A stretch of 64,000 bases of DNA from an uncultured Holophaga sp. GTDB taxonomy: Bacteria; Acidobacteriota; Holophagae; Holophagales; Holophagaceae. The position numbers were made by a program, and so were the translations under genes. Shown in pieces: positions 1 through 8,370 of the stretch; within the stretch, counting starts at the first letter, position 1; each line of letters starts with the position of its first letter. The DNA lies in NCBI RefSeq assembly GCF_963677305.1, contig NZ_OY781925.1, positions 2,395,501 to 2,459,500 on the forward strand. The letters are read 5' to 3'. Under the pieces are notes generated by a model, which did no database searches, had not been told where the DNA came from, and worked only from the letters and a program-made list of their open reading frames with translations.

Positions 1-279
1 CACGAGCGGGAGGTGGTGGAGCTGCCCGGAGGCGCCCTGCTCCCGGTGACGGAGCTGACCCCCGTGCCAGCCGGAAAGGCCTCCGTGCGCCGCACCGTCC
101 GCTTCCGCACCGTGGGTGACATCACCTGCACCGCGCCGGTGCTGAGCGAGGCCGCCACCGTGGCCGACATCATCAAGGAAACCGCCACCACCGAAATCAC
201 CGAACGGGGCGCCACCCGCCTGGACGACCAGACCAGCGAGGCCTCCATGGAGCAGCGCAAGAAGGAGGGCTACTTCTGA
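1..279 (+). CDS. cysD: Sulfate adenylyltransferase subunit 2 (CysD), C-terminal part
   Basis: The gene enters from the left edge, so only its last 92 codons are present. The visible sequence has the conserved end of CysD: RTVRFRTVGD, then ITCTAPV, TERGATR, and the terminal RKKEGYF. CysD is the ATP pyrophosphatase-type catalytic subunit that makes adenosine 5'-phosphosulfate from sulfate and ATP, driven by the GTPase CysN. The stop codon overlaps the cysN start as TGATG, so the two are probably translationally coupled. The N-terminus with its PP-loop lies outside the window. Confidence 0.93.
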   Translation, partial: HEREVVELPGGALLPVTELTPVPAGKASVRRTVRFRTVGDITCTAPVLSEAATVADIIKETATTEITERGATRLDDQTSEASMEQRKKEGYF

Positions 280-1556
280 TGAGCAACCCCACGATCCAAG
301 ACAACGGCCTCCTGCGCTTCATCACCTGCGGCAGCGTGGATGACGGCAAGTCCACCCTCATCGGCCGCCTGCTCTATGACAGCAAGGCCATCCTGGTGGA
401 TGCCATGGACGCCCTGGCCCGCAGCAGCCGCAAGCGGGGCCTGGAAGAGGTGGATCTCTCGCTCCTCACCGACGGCCTGGAGGCCGAGCGGGAGCAGGGC
501 ATCACCATCGATGTGGCCTACCGCTACTTCAGCACCGGAAGGCGCAAGTACATCCTGGCGGACGCCCCGGGCCACGAGCAGTACACCCGCAACATGGTCA
601 CCGGCGCCTCCACAGCGAATCTCGCCATCGTGCTCATCGACGCCCGCAAGGGGGTACTCCCCCAGACCCGGCGCCACACCGCCCTGGCCCACCTCATGGG
701 CATCAAGCACATTGTCGTGGCCGTCAACAAGATGGACCTTTTGGATTTCTCGGAAGGGACCTTCCGAGAAATCCAAAAAGAAATGATCTGGTTCACGCGG
801 AAGTTGGGCATCTCGGATCTGCGCTTCATTCCGCTTTCGGCCCTCAAGGGCGACATGGTGGTGGCGCGGGGCGAGCGCCTGGGCTGGTACACTGGCCCCA
901 CCCTCATGGAGCTGCTCGAGGGGGTGGACCTGGACACCTCCGAACAGGACCTGCCCTTCCGCTTCCCGGTGCAGCTGGTCTGCCGCCCCCGCTCCGAGGA
1001 GCTCATCGACTACCGCGGCTACCAGGGCCGCGTGGAGTCGGGGCGCATCCGCACCGGGGACGCCATCATCGTCATGCCCTCCGGCTCGAAGTCCAGGGTC
1101 CGGCGCATCGAGCTCTACGGCCAGGAGCTGCCCGAGGCCGTAGCCGGCCAGAGCGTGACCTTGCTCCTGGAGGACGAGGTGGCCATCAGCAGGGGAGACC
1201 TCATCGCCGGCACCCTGGGTGCCCCGAATGCCACCCGGACCCTCAGCGCCACCGTTGCCTGGCTGGGCGAGCGTTCCTTGGGTTCCACCGCCCGTCTGAC
1301 CCTTCGGCACGGGACCCGGGAGGTGAAGGCCAAGGTCATGGACATCACCAGCCGCCTGGACCTGGAGGCCCTGGAGCCCGTGGCGGTGGACGATGTGGTC
1401 ATGAACGATATCGCCACCCTGTCCATCAAGCTCCAGGCCCCGGTGGCCCCGGATCCCTACACCAGCCTGCGCAGTGGCGGCTCCTTCGTCCTCATCGACG
1501 AGGCCACCCACAGCACCGTGGGGGCGGGCCTGGTGCTGGAGCCCGAAGCAATCTGA
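279..1556 (+). CDS. cysN: Sulfate adenylyltransferase subunit 1, GTPase (CysN)
   Basis: 425 residues, a translation-factor-like GTPase that couples GTP hydrolysis to sulfate activation by CysD. The P-loop GSVDDGKST is at residues 18-26, the G3 motif DAPGH near residue 95 and the G4 motif NKMD at 150-153, followed by EF-Tu-like beta-barrel domains. There is no C-terminal APS kinase (CysC) domain, so this is a stand-alone CysN rather than a NodQ-type fusion. It starts inside the cysD stop and leads a run of sulfur-assimilation genes. Codons 154-167 are built from a perfect inverted repeat (739-778), which is odd for coding DNA. Confidence 0.95.
   Translation: MSNPTIQDNGLLRFITCGSVDDGKSTLIGRLLYDSKAILVDAMDALARSSRKRGLEEVDLSLLTDGLEAEREQGITIDVAYRYFSTGRRKYILADAPGHEQYTRNMVTGASTANLAIVLIDARKGVLPQTRRHTALAHLMGIKHIVVAVNKMDLLDFSEGTFREIQKEMIWFTRKLGISDLRFIPLSALKGDMVVARGERLGWYTGPTLMELLEGVDLDTSEQDLPFRFPVQLVCRPRSEELIDYRGYQGRVESGRIRTGDAIIVMPSGSKSRVRRIELYGQELPEAVAGQSVTLLLEDEVAISRGDLIAGTLGAPNATRTLSATVAWLGERSLGSTARLTLRHGTREVKAKVMDITSRLDLEALEPVAVDDVVMNDIATLSIKLQAPVAPDPYTSLRSGGSFVLIDEATHSTVGAGLVLEPEAI
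739..778. repeat. 19-bp perfect inverted repeat inside cysN
   Basis: Positions 739-757 and 760-778 are perfect reverse complements separated by two bases. The arms are A+T-richer than the surrounding gene. The repeat encodes residues 154-167 of CysN just after the NKMD motif and keeps the reading frame. No T-tract follows on either strand, so it does not look like a standard terminator. It may be a local palindrome, an mRNA hairpin or a chance result of convergent codons. Confidence 0.85.
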
Positions 1557-1644
1557 GCGGAACCCGGTCCAGTCAGCCCCAGATTGCACAGGGAGCCCCT
1601 CCCTCCCCCTCCTCATCCCACAGACCCGCCCAGAGGTGAACGCC

Positions 1645-3228
1645 ATGCCCAGTCCCATCGAAACCATCAAGGCCTCCTCCAACTTCCTCAGGGGCAACCT
1701 GCCCCAGGAGCTGACGGACGCTGCGCCTGGTTTCTCCCCAGAAGGGGAGCAGCTCATCAAGCTCCACGGGTTCTACGCCCAGAAGCACCGGGAACACAAA
1801 GACGCCCCCCCCACCGCCATGGGCCGGGGCCGCATCCCCGGTGGGCGCCTGAGCGCGGCCCAGTACCTGGTCTGGGACAGCCTGGCCACCCAGTACGGGG
1901 ATGGCACCCTGCGCTTCACCACCCGCCAGTGCATCGAGCTCCACGGCCTGGCCAAGGCCGACATGCGCGCTGTGGTGCAGGCCCTCCACGTTGTTAAGGC
2001 CACCACCCAGGGAGCCTGCGGGGATGTGGTGCGCAACGTGCTCTACCCGGCCAACCCCACGGGTCGGCCTGAAATCAATGCTCTTCAGAAGGTTGCCGAG
2101 CAACTCTCAACGCACTTCCTGAGCCGCGCCGCCGCCTACCAGGAGATATGGCTGGAGGCTCCCCCCAGTGGCGCCCCTGAGTCCGAGCCTCTCATGGGCT
2201 CCGCCTACCTGCCCCGCAAGTTCAAGATCGCCCTCACCCTGGCCGGGGAGGACACCCTGGATGTACTCAGCAATGACCTGGGCCTGGCGGCCACCCTGGA
2301 TGCCAGCGGCGCCATCGAGGGCTGGTTCGTCTTCGCGGGGGGAGGCCAGAGCATGAACTTCGCGGGCACCGCCTTCCCCCGCCTGGCCAGCCTCCTGGGC
2401 TGGGTGGAAGCCAAGGCTCTTCTCCCCGTGGCCGAAGCCCTCCTGGGCACCTTCCGGGACCACGGAGACCGGGAGAACCGCAAGCGGGCCCGGCTCAAGT
2501 ACGTGCTCCATGACCGGGGGGTGGACTGGGCGCGCAGCGAGGTGGAGACCCGCGCCGGGATCTGCTTCACCCAGCGCCCCCTGCCCCCCTGGCAGACCCC
2601 CTCCAGCCACGGCTGGCAGAAGGGCCCGGACGGCACCTGGGCCCTGGGGCTCTCCCTGCTCTGCGGGCGCATCGAGGGCGAGCTGAAGGGCACCCTCCGC
2701 AGGGTGCTGGAAACCCACCCCGTGGATGTGCAACTCACCGCCGAGCAGGATCTGGTGCTGCTGGGGGTCCCCGAGGCCGCCAAGGCTGAGGTGAGCGCCC
2801 TCCTGGGCCACTTGGCCCAGCCCAGCCCCCTGTGGGCCCAGGCCGTGGCCTGCATCGCCCAGCCCCTCTGCGCCTTCGCCATCACCGAGGGCGAGCGGGC
2901 CCTGCCCGCGGTACTGGCGGATGTGGAGCACGTCCTGGCGGACCTTGAGCTCACGGACCGGGCCCCGGTGCTGCGCCTCACGGGCTGCCCCAACGGCTGC
3001 GCCCGGCCCCACGCCGCGGAGATCGGCCTCATCGGCCAGGGCATCGACAAGTACGCCCTCTACCTGGGAGGCAAGGGCGACAGGCTCGCCTTCCACTTCG
3101 CCGAGCGAGTGCCCCGCAGCGAGATCGGTGCGACCCTGCGACCCCTCCTGACCCGCTGGAAGACCGAAGGCCAGCCCGGCGAGACCTTTGGGGACTTCGC
3201 CATGCGCTGCCTCCAGGTGGCCCCTTGA
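1645..3228 (+). CDS. Assimilatory sulfite reductase, siroheme/4Fe-4S hemoprotein
   Basis: 527 residues of the nitrite/sulfite reductase family, which reduces sulfite to sulfide with siroheme and a [4Fe-4S] cluster. The two cluster-cysteine pairs are present: C403-x5-C409 and C448-x3-C452, the latter in TGCPNGCARP. An Asn/Arg-rich region (RENRKRARLKY) in the middle fits siroheme binding. The ATG at 1645 is chosen because AGAGGTGA lies just upstream; the open frame runs further 5' into cysN. Position directly after cysN favours sulfite over nitrite as substrate. No flavoprotein partner (CysJ) is nearby, so the electron donor may be ferredoxin or an unlinked reductase. Confidence 0.85.
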   Translation: MPSPIETIKASSNFLRGNLPQELTDAAPGFSPEGEQLIKLHGFYAQKHREHKDAPPTAMGRGRIPGGRLSAAQYLVWDSLATQYGDGTLRFTTRQCIELHGLAKADMRAVVQALHVVKATTQGACGDVVRNVLYPANPTGRPEINALQKVAEQLSTHFLSRAAAYQEIWLEAPPSGAPESEPLMGSAYLPRKFKIALTLAGEDTLDVLSNDLGLAATLDASGAIEGWFVFAGGGQSMNFAGTAFPRLASLLGWVEAKALLPVAEALLGTFRDHGDRENRKRARLKYVLHDRGVDWARSEVETRAGICFTQRPLPPWQTPSSHGWQKGPDGTWALGLSLLCGRIEGELKGTLRRVLETHPVDVQLTAEQDLVLLGVPEAAKAEVSALLGHLAQPSPLWAQAVACIAQPLCAFAITEGERALPAVLADVEHVLADLELTDRAPVLRLTGCPNGCARPHAAEIGLIGQGIDKYALYLGGKGDRLAFHFAERVPRSEIGATLRPLLTRWKTEGQPGETFGDFAMRCLQVAP

Positions 3229-4331
3229 GCGATACCCTCGGCCCCCTGCTCCACAAGTCCAGCTTCACCCGGGAGAATCTGGTGCGGCTCCTGGGCCTCA
3301 GCTCCCCCCGGGACACCGCCCGCCTGCGGGCCCGGGCCAACGAGGTGCTCAACGCTCACCTGGGGCCTGCGGTCTACTACCGGGGCATCATCGAGCTCTC
3401 CAATGTCTGCGCCCTGGACTGCCACTACTGCGGCATCAGGGCCGGGAACGCCGAGCTGGAGCGCTACACCCTCAGCGACGAGGACATCCTGGAAGCAGCC
3501 CAGTGGTGCGCCCAGGAGGGCTACGGCTCCGTGGTGCTCCAGGCGGGGGAGCGCCAGGACGCCGCCTTCGTGGACTGGATCGAGCAGCTCATCGGCCGCA
3601 TCCACCGGGAGACCATCCTGCCGGAGCTGCCCGAGGGCCTGGGCATCACCCTCTCCCTGGGAGAGCAGAGCCTGGACACCTACCGCCGCTGGTATGCCGC
3701 CGGAGCCCATCGCTACCTGCTGCGCATCGAGACCACGAACCCGGGGCTCTTCGCCCGCATCCACCCGGCGGACCAGACCCTGGCGAGCCGCCTGCAGGCG
3801 CTCCAGGACCTGGATACGGCGGGCTATCTGGTGGGCACCGGGGTCATGATCGGCATCCCCGGGCAGACCCTGGAGATGCTGGCCGAGGACATCCTCTTCT
3901 TCCGGGACCGGCCCATCGACATGATCGGAATGGGTCCCTGGCTGCCCCACGAAGCCTCCCCCATGAAGGACTGGGAGGGCGCGCCTGAGCCTGAAGCCCG
4001 GCTGCAGCTGGCCTTCAACATGATTGCCGCCGTGCGCCTGGCCTGCCCCCAGGTCAACATCGCCGCCAGCACGGCCCTGCAGGCCATGGTGCCGGATGGG
4101 CGGGAGCGGGGCCTCACCTACGGGGCCAACGTCACCATGCCCAACCTCACCCCCGTGGGCGTCCGCGGCGACTACCGCCTCTACGAGGGCAAGCCCTGCA
4201 CCGACGAAGCCAAGGAGGCCTGCAGAGGCTGCCTCCTGGATCGAGTGCGGTCCATCGGCCGGGAGGTGGCCTTCAACCAGTGGGGCGACGCACCCGGGAG
4301 ACCCACCCGCTCCGATGTCGCAACCAGCTGA
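3225..4331 (+). CDS. hydE: [FeFe]-hydrogenase H-cluster maturase HydE, radical SAM
   Basis: 368 residues starting at a TTG that overlaps the sulfite reductase stop by four bases. The radical-SAM cluster motif is C62-x3-C66-x2-C69 within SNVCALDCHYCGIR, followed by a BioB/HydE-type barrel. Characteristic HydE stretches are VVLQAGE, TLSLGEQ, RYLLRIETTNP, MIGIPGQT and GANVTMPNLTP, and a cysteine cluster sits near the C-terminus. HydE works with HydG and HydF to build the diiron subcluster of [FeFe]-hydrogenase. Neither hydF, hydG nor a hydrogenase is in the window, so its coupling to sulfur assimilation is unexpected. A related radical-SAM enzyme with another substrate cannot be excluded. Confidence 0.85.
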   Translation: MSDTLGPLLHKSSFTRENLVRLLGLSSPRDTARLRARANEVLNAHLGPAVYYRGIIELSNVCALDCHYCGIRAGNAELERYTLSDEDILEAAQWCAQEGYGSVVLQAGERQDAAFVDWIEQLIGRIHRETILPELPEGLGITLSLGEQSLDTYRRWYAAGAHRYLLRIETTNPGLFARIHPADQTLASRLQALQDLDTAGYLVGTGVMIGIPGQTLEMLAEDILFFRDRPIDMIGMGPWLPHEASPMKDWEGAPEPEARLQLAFNMIAAVRLACPQVNIAASTALQAMVPDGRERGLTYGANVTMPNLTPVGVRGDYRLYEGKPCTDEAKEACRGCLLDRVRSIGREVAFNQWGDAPGRPTRSDVATS

Positions 4332-4366
4332 GGGGACCTGCGGAACCTCGACTGGCATCTCCGCAT

Positions 4367-4398
4367 GGGAGTTGTATGCTTTCCTGAGCACAACTCCC
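4367..4398 (+). terminator. Possible terminator after hydE
   Basis: A 9-bp perfect stem (GGGAGTTGT with ACAACTCCC) encloses a 14-base loop that can extend the stem by GCT/AGC. It lies 35 bases after the hydE stop in a 206-base gap before cutA. There is no T-run after it, so a role as terminator is only likely. Confidence 0.35.
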
Positions 4399-4537
4399 AA
4401 CTGAATCCATAGGAACCCCAAGGACCATCGCAGGATGGATCCCGGCCGGAGGCTTGAAATCCGAAACCTGTCCTTGGGTGAATCCCGACCTGTGTGGCAC
4501 ACTAGACCACGGTGTATGCCGGGGGTGTTGCTTGTCC

Positions 4538-4876
4538 GTGTCCGATGTGTGCACGATCTTCACAACATGCGGGAGCGAAGAGACGGCCTTGACGATCGCC
4601 TCCGCCTTGGTGGACATGGGCTATGCCGCCTGCGTGAACATCATGCCGGCCGTGAAGAGCTACTACTACTACCAGGGGGGGACCCACCTGGATGAAGAAG
4701 TGATGCTGATGATCAAGACCACTCGCGACAAATTCGAAGAGGTCTCCCAGACCATCACCGAACTGCACACCTACGAGGTCCCCGAGATCCTGATGTGCCC
4801 CGTGGAGGCGACCTCCGCTCCATTCCACGAGTGGATCAAACAGGCCATTCTGCGGGACGATCAGAACCTGGCTTAG
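4538..4876 (+). CDS. cutA: Divalent-cation tolerance protein CutA
   Basis: About 112 residues with the CutA signature: VCTIFTTC near the N-terminus, [18 protein letters not shown] in the middle, and [13 protein letters not shown] toward the end. CutA proteins form small trimers with a ferredoxin-like fold; copper tolerance was the original phenotype, but the biochemical role is still unclear. The start is uncertain: the frame is open upstream to 4454, but GTG at 4538 follows a GGGGGTG sequence at a usable distance and gives a normal family length. It lies between the hydE operon and glpX, apparently on its own. Confidence 0.85.
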   Translation: MSDVCTIFTTCGSEETALTIASALVDMGYAACVNIMPAVKSYYYYQGGTHLDEEVMLMIKTTRDKFEEVSQTITELHTYEVPEILMCPVEATSAPFHEWIKQAILRDDQNLA

Positions 4877-4934
4877 ACGCAGTCCAGAGTGCTTCCCCTA
4901 TTCAACCAAACCGATCCCATCGGAAGGAAACGTC

Positions 4935-5903
4935 ATGGAACAACAGCTGACCGGTGAATTCCTGCATGTCGTCGAACAGGCGGCCATCGCCTGTGCCCGG
5001 AGCATCGGCCACGGGGACCGCAAGCACAGCGACCAGCTGGCCGTCGAAGCCATGCGCAAGGCCATGGAAGGCATCGCCATGGACGGCACCATCGTCATCG
5101 GCGAGGGTGAGCGCGACGAGGCCCCCATGCTCTACGTGGGCGAGAAGGTGGGCCGTGGCATGGGCCACCCCGCCATCGACATCGCCGTGGATCCCCTGGA
5201 GGGCACCAATCTCTGCGCCACCGGCGCCCCCAACGCCATCGCTGTGCTGGCCGCCTCCACCAAGGGCGGCCTGCTGCACGCCCCCGACCTCTACATGGAG
5301 AAGCTGGTGGTGGGCCCTGCCGCCAAGGGCAAGGTGAGCCTGGACGCCGAAGTGGGTGAGAACCTGCAGGAGATCGCCAAGGCCCTCAACCGCAAGGTGG
5401 CCGACCTCACGGTCACCGTACTCGAGCGCCCCCGGCACGAGCAGCTCATTTCGGACATCCGCAAGGCCGGTGCCCGCATCCAGTTGATCGGCGACGGTGA
5501 CCTGAGCGCCGCCATCTCCGCCGCCGTCTCCGGCACCGGCATCCATGCCGTCATGGGCATCGGCGGCGCCCCCGAGGGCGTGCTCTCCGCCGCCGCCCTC
5601 AAGTGCCTCAACGGCGAGATCCAGGGCCGCCTCCTCACCGACAGCAACACCGCCAGCCGCGAGAAGGCCGAGAAGATGGGTGTCAATTTCGACCGCATCT
5701 ACAAGACCGAGGACCTGGCCCCCGGCGAGCACATCATCTTCGCCGCCGCCGGTGTCACCACGGGCAACCTCCTGCCCGGCGTGCGTGCCTTCGGCGACGG
5801 CATCCGCACCAGCAGCCTGGTGCTGAACTACAACCCCAGGCGGGTTCGCTTCATTGACACCGTCCATGTCACCAGTGGCGACAAGGTGACCGTTCGCTTC
5901 TAG
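4935..5903 (+). CDS. glpX: Fructose-1,6-bisphosphatase, class II (GlpX)
   Basis: 322 residues. It hydrolyses fructose 1,6-bisphosphate to fructose 6-phosphate in gluconeogenesis, using a divalent metal. Family motifs are [21 protein letters not shown] (metal and phosphate binding) and [16 protein letters not shown]. Length is normal for GlpX. The ATG at 4935 has GAAGGAA upstream. A strong terminator at 5925-5953 ends the unit, so this gene is probably transcribed alone or with cutA. Confidence 0.95.
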   Translation: MEQQLTGEFLHVVEQAAIACARSIGHGDRKHSDQLAVEAMRKAMEGIAMDGTIVIGEGERDEAPMLYVGEKVGRGMGHPAIDIAVDPLEGTNLCATGAPNAIAVLAASTKGGLLHAPDLYMEKLVVGPAAKGKVSLDAEVGENLQEIAKALNRKVADLTVTVLERPRHEQLISDIRKAGARIQLIGDGDLSAAISAAVSGTGIHAVMGIGGAPEGVLSAAALKCLNGEIQGRLLTDSNTASREKAEKMGVNFDRIYKTEDLAPGEHIIFAAAGVTTGNLLPGVRAFGDGIRTSSLVLNYNPRRVRFIDTVHVTSGDKVTVRF

Positions 5904-5924
5904 CCGGACGAGGCGCTACCTGCA

Positions 5925-5953
5925 GGGCCCCCTTTCCGGGGGCCCTTGCTTTT
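5925..5953 (+). terminator. Rho-independent terminator after glpX
   Basis: 8-bp perfect G+C stem (GGGCCCCC with GGGGGCCC), a 5-base loop, then TTGCTTTT. It starts 22 bases after the glpX stop. Confidence 0.85.
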
Positions 5954-5987
5954 GGGCATGAGCGGCATCGAAGAGATGGAGGTCATG

Positions 5988-6857
5988 ATGTCCACGCCCG
6001 CCCCCAAGCGCCTTCTTGAAGTCATCCGGCAGCCCCGTCGGCACTGGGTGGGAGATGGTTTCCCGGTCCGCACCCTCTTCACCTACTCCCGCCACGGGGA
6101 GCTCCTCAGTCCCTTCCTGCTTCTGGACTATGCCGAGCCCAGCGAGTTCCCGCCCACCACCGAGCGCAAAGGGGTCGGGGAACACCCTCATCGGGGTTTC
6201 GAGACCGTGACCGTGGTCTATGCAGGTGAAGTCGAGCACCGGGACTCCGGGGGCGGTGGTGGCATCATCGGCCCAGGAGATGTCCAGTGGATGACTGCGG
6301 GCTCGGGACTGGTCCACGAGGAGTTCCACGGCCCCCACTATGCCCGGAAAGGGGGGCCCTTCGAGATGCACCAGCTCTGGGTGAACCTCCCCGCCGCCTC
6401 CAAGGGGGAGCGGCCCCACTACCAGCCCATCACGGCGGAGCAGATTCCGGTCCTGCCCATCCCCGGCGGGCAGCTGCGGGTGCTCGCTGGAGACCACCAG
6501 GGCACCCGGGGGCCGGCCCGCACCTTCAGCCCGCTCCAGGTCTGGGACCTCACCTGGGACGAAGGGCTGCCCCTGGACCTGCGCCTGCCCGAGGGCTGGA
6601 GCCTGGGACTGGCCCTGCGCAGGGGCACCCTGAAGATCGACAACCACAAGGCGGGACCGGGAGAGGTGGCGGTCTTCTCCCTGGAGGGGAGCACGGTTCA
6701 CCTGGAGCCCGAGCCCGGCACCGCCCTGCTCCTCCTCAGTGGTCAGCCGCTCAACGAACCCATTGCCGGGAGCGGCCCCTTCGTCATGAACACCCAGCAG
6801 GAGCTGGTGCAGGCCTACGACGACTTTGAGGCCGGAAGGATGGGGCGCCTGACCTGA
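5988..6857 (+). CDS. Pirin family protein
   Basis: About 289 residues of the bicupin pirin family. The N-terminal cupin has the usual metal ligands in EHPHRGFETVTVV, then EHRDS, and MTAGSGLVHEE further on; the C-terminal cupin is more degenerate. Pirins bind iron or nickel; some are quercetinases and others transcription cofactors, so the substrate is unknown. Two adjacent ATG codons (5985 and 5988) follow a GGAGG; 5988 has the better spacing. It is convergent with the solute-binding protein gene, with a hairpin between them. Nearby genes for aromatic metabolism make an oxygenase or redox-sensor role possible but unproved. Confidence 0.9.
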   Translation: MSTPAPKRLLEVIRQPRRHWVGDGFPVRTLFTYSRHGELLSPFLLLDYAEPSEFPPTTERKGVGEHPHRGFETVTVVYAGEVEHRDSGGGGGIIGPGDVQWMTAGSGLVHEEFHGPHYARKGGPFEMHQLWVNLPAASKGERPHYQPITAEQIPVLPIPGGQLRVLAGDHQGTRGPARTFSPLQVWDLTWDEGLPLDLRLPEGWSLGLALRRGTLKIDNHKAGPGEVAVFSLEGSTVHLEPEPGTALLLLSGQPLNEPIAGSGPFVMNTQQELVQAYDDFEAGRMGRLT

Positions 6858-6858
6858 T

Positions 6859-6898
6859 CCGGAAAGCCCGGCCCCCCCTGGGAGCTCCGGGCTTCCGG
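6859..6898. terminator. Hairpin between convergent pirin and solute-binding genes
   Basis: CCGGAAAGCCCGG and CCGGGCTTCCGG form a 12-bp stem with one bulged A and a 15-base loop. It fills the gap between the two stop codons. No clear T-tract on either side, so efficiency is uncertain. Confidence 0.5.
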
Positions 6899-6904
6899 TC
6901 CACC

Positions 6905-8224
6905 CTACTCGCTCGCCGGAATCGGGAAGAGAGGCTTGGCCGCCACGGGCCAGAAGGCATGCTCGGAATGGATCACCTTGAGTTCCCACCTCTCCGGCTT
7001 GTCCGTCTTGAACCACTGTCCGAAGGCGATGGGGCCGCGGCTGAACTGGTTGGCGTTGAATTTGATCCGTCCCCGGATGGTCTTGAGGTCGGTGGTCGTC
7101 AGGGCGGCATTCACCTTCTCGGGATCCACACTGCCCGCCCGCTCGATAGCATCCGCCAGGACCTGCACGCCGGCATAGCCGGGGCCCAGGGTGCATAGGA
7201 CGGGACGGTGGGTTTCCTTCACCCACTTCTCCGCCAGGGTCTGGGGGGTGGTGGTGCCGAAGCCCGGACAGTCGATCATGGTGCCGTCCCACCATACCTC
7301 GATGCAGCAGCCCAGGGGCAGATCCCCGCCCCAGGCATTCACATCGTCATAATTGAGGGCCCCCCGCCCCAGGCTCATGATCTTGGGCTTCACCCCCATG
7401 GCCCGGGCCTGCTTGAGCACAGTGCCCAGGAAGGGCGCAGGACCGTTGCCCCAGAGGATGTCGATGCCCGCATCCTTCCAGGCCTTCACCACCGAGCTGA
7501 AGTCCGTGGTCTCGAAGGGCAGGAGGCCCATGTTCTTCTCGGCGCCCACCACGGTGTAGCCCTTCTCCTTGAGGATAGGGAGCAGCAGGCTATACCAGCC
7601 GCGACCATCGGGGTCATCAGTGACGATGAGGCCGATCCGCTTGTTGGTCCGGGATCCGAATTGCCCCAGTTGGCTCAGCCAGGCGTCCATGACGGTGTAG
7701 CCTGGCTTGGCACGGAAGTCCCCCTTGGGGGCAGGCTCGATGATATTGAAGCTGCCCATGGCCCAGGTGTATTTCCAGCCCGTTGGGCTCTCCTTTTTCA
7801 TGCCGGTCCAGGGTTCCTCGGGCCCCACGCCGGTGACGTAGGGGACCTTGTAGGTATCACAGACCTTGGAAACCGCTGGATGCATGGGCGGGGGCTCATC
7901 CCCGCTGACGATGAACTGGACGTGGTCCTGGAGCACCAGGCTCTCCGCCAGGGATCCGGCCTTGTTGGGGTCCGTCTCACAGTTCACCGCCACGATGCGG
8001 ATGGGCAGCCTCTCCGTGCCCACCTTGACCCCCCCCAGCCTGTTGACATCCTCCACGGCGGCCTTGATGCCGTAGAGCGCCCCTTCCCCCATGGAAGCGA
8101 AGAAGCCTGTCTGGGACTGGATCACACCGACCTTGATCTCCTTGGGAGCCTTCTTCTCGCAGCCCGCCGCGACGACGAAGGCCAGGGCGGCGAGGCTTGA
8201 TGCCACTGCACTTCCGATCTTCAT
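6905..8224 (-). CDS. ABC transporter substrate-binding lipoprotein, branched-chain amino acid/aromatic type
   Basis: 439 residues. The N-terminus is a lipoprotein signal with the lipobox ending at C22 (VVAAGC), so the mature protein is anchored in the periplasm. The body is a periplasmic-binding protein of the LivJ/Peripla_BP_6 class, beginning IKVGVIQSQTGFFASMGEG and continuing AVEDVNRLGG. This class often binds amino acids, urea or aromatic acids. The ATG at 8224 is chosen for the signal peptide; the frame is open 45 codons further up. No permease or ATPase genes are next to it, so it is an orphan component or a sensor. It is divergent from the PhlG-like hydrolase, which hints at a shared aromatic substrate. 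Confidence 0.82.
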   Translation of the reverse strand: MKIGSAVASSLAALAFVVAAGCEKKAPKEIKVGVIQSQTGFFASMGEGALYGIKAAVEDVNRLGGVKVGTERLPIRIVAVNCETDPNKAGSLAESLVLQDHVQFIVSGDEPPPMHPAVSKVCDTYKVPYVTGVGPEEPWTGMKKESPTGWKYTWAMGSFNIIEPAPKGDFRAKPGYTVMDAWLSQLGQFGSRTNKRIGLIVTDDPDGRGWYSLLLPILKEKGYTVVGAEKNMGLLPFETTDFSSVVKAWKDAGIDILWGNGPAPFLGTVLKQARAMGVKPKIMSLGRGALNYDDVNAWGGDLPLGCCIEVWWDGTMIDCPGFGTTTPQTLAEKWVKETHRPVLCTLGPGYAGVQVLADAIERAGSVDPEKVNAALTTTDLKTIRGRIKFNANQFSRGPIAFGQWFKTDKPERWELKVIHSEHAFWPVAAKPLFPIPASE

Positions 8225-8370
8225 GGTTGCCCTTTCGAAAAAAGTGAGGGAGGGACGTAAAGCCGAGCCGGAAGAACCGACCCAGGGCGCTACACATTTC
8301 GCTCGCGTGTCGTTCCAGGCCATTGAGACAGCGTGATAAACCTTCTGCACCGTTCCCAAAGGAGGAATCC

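Noticed and set aside
270..1760. Long minus-strand open frame opposite cysN
   Set aside because: It mirrors the cysN codon pattern of a high-G+C genome, with no ribosome site or family motif.
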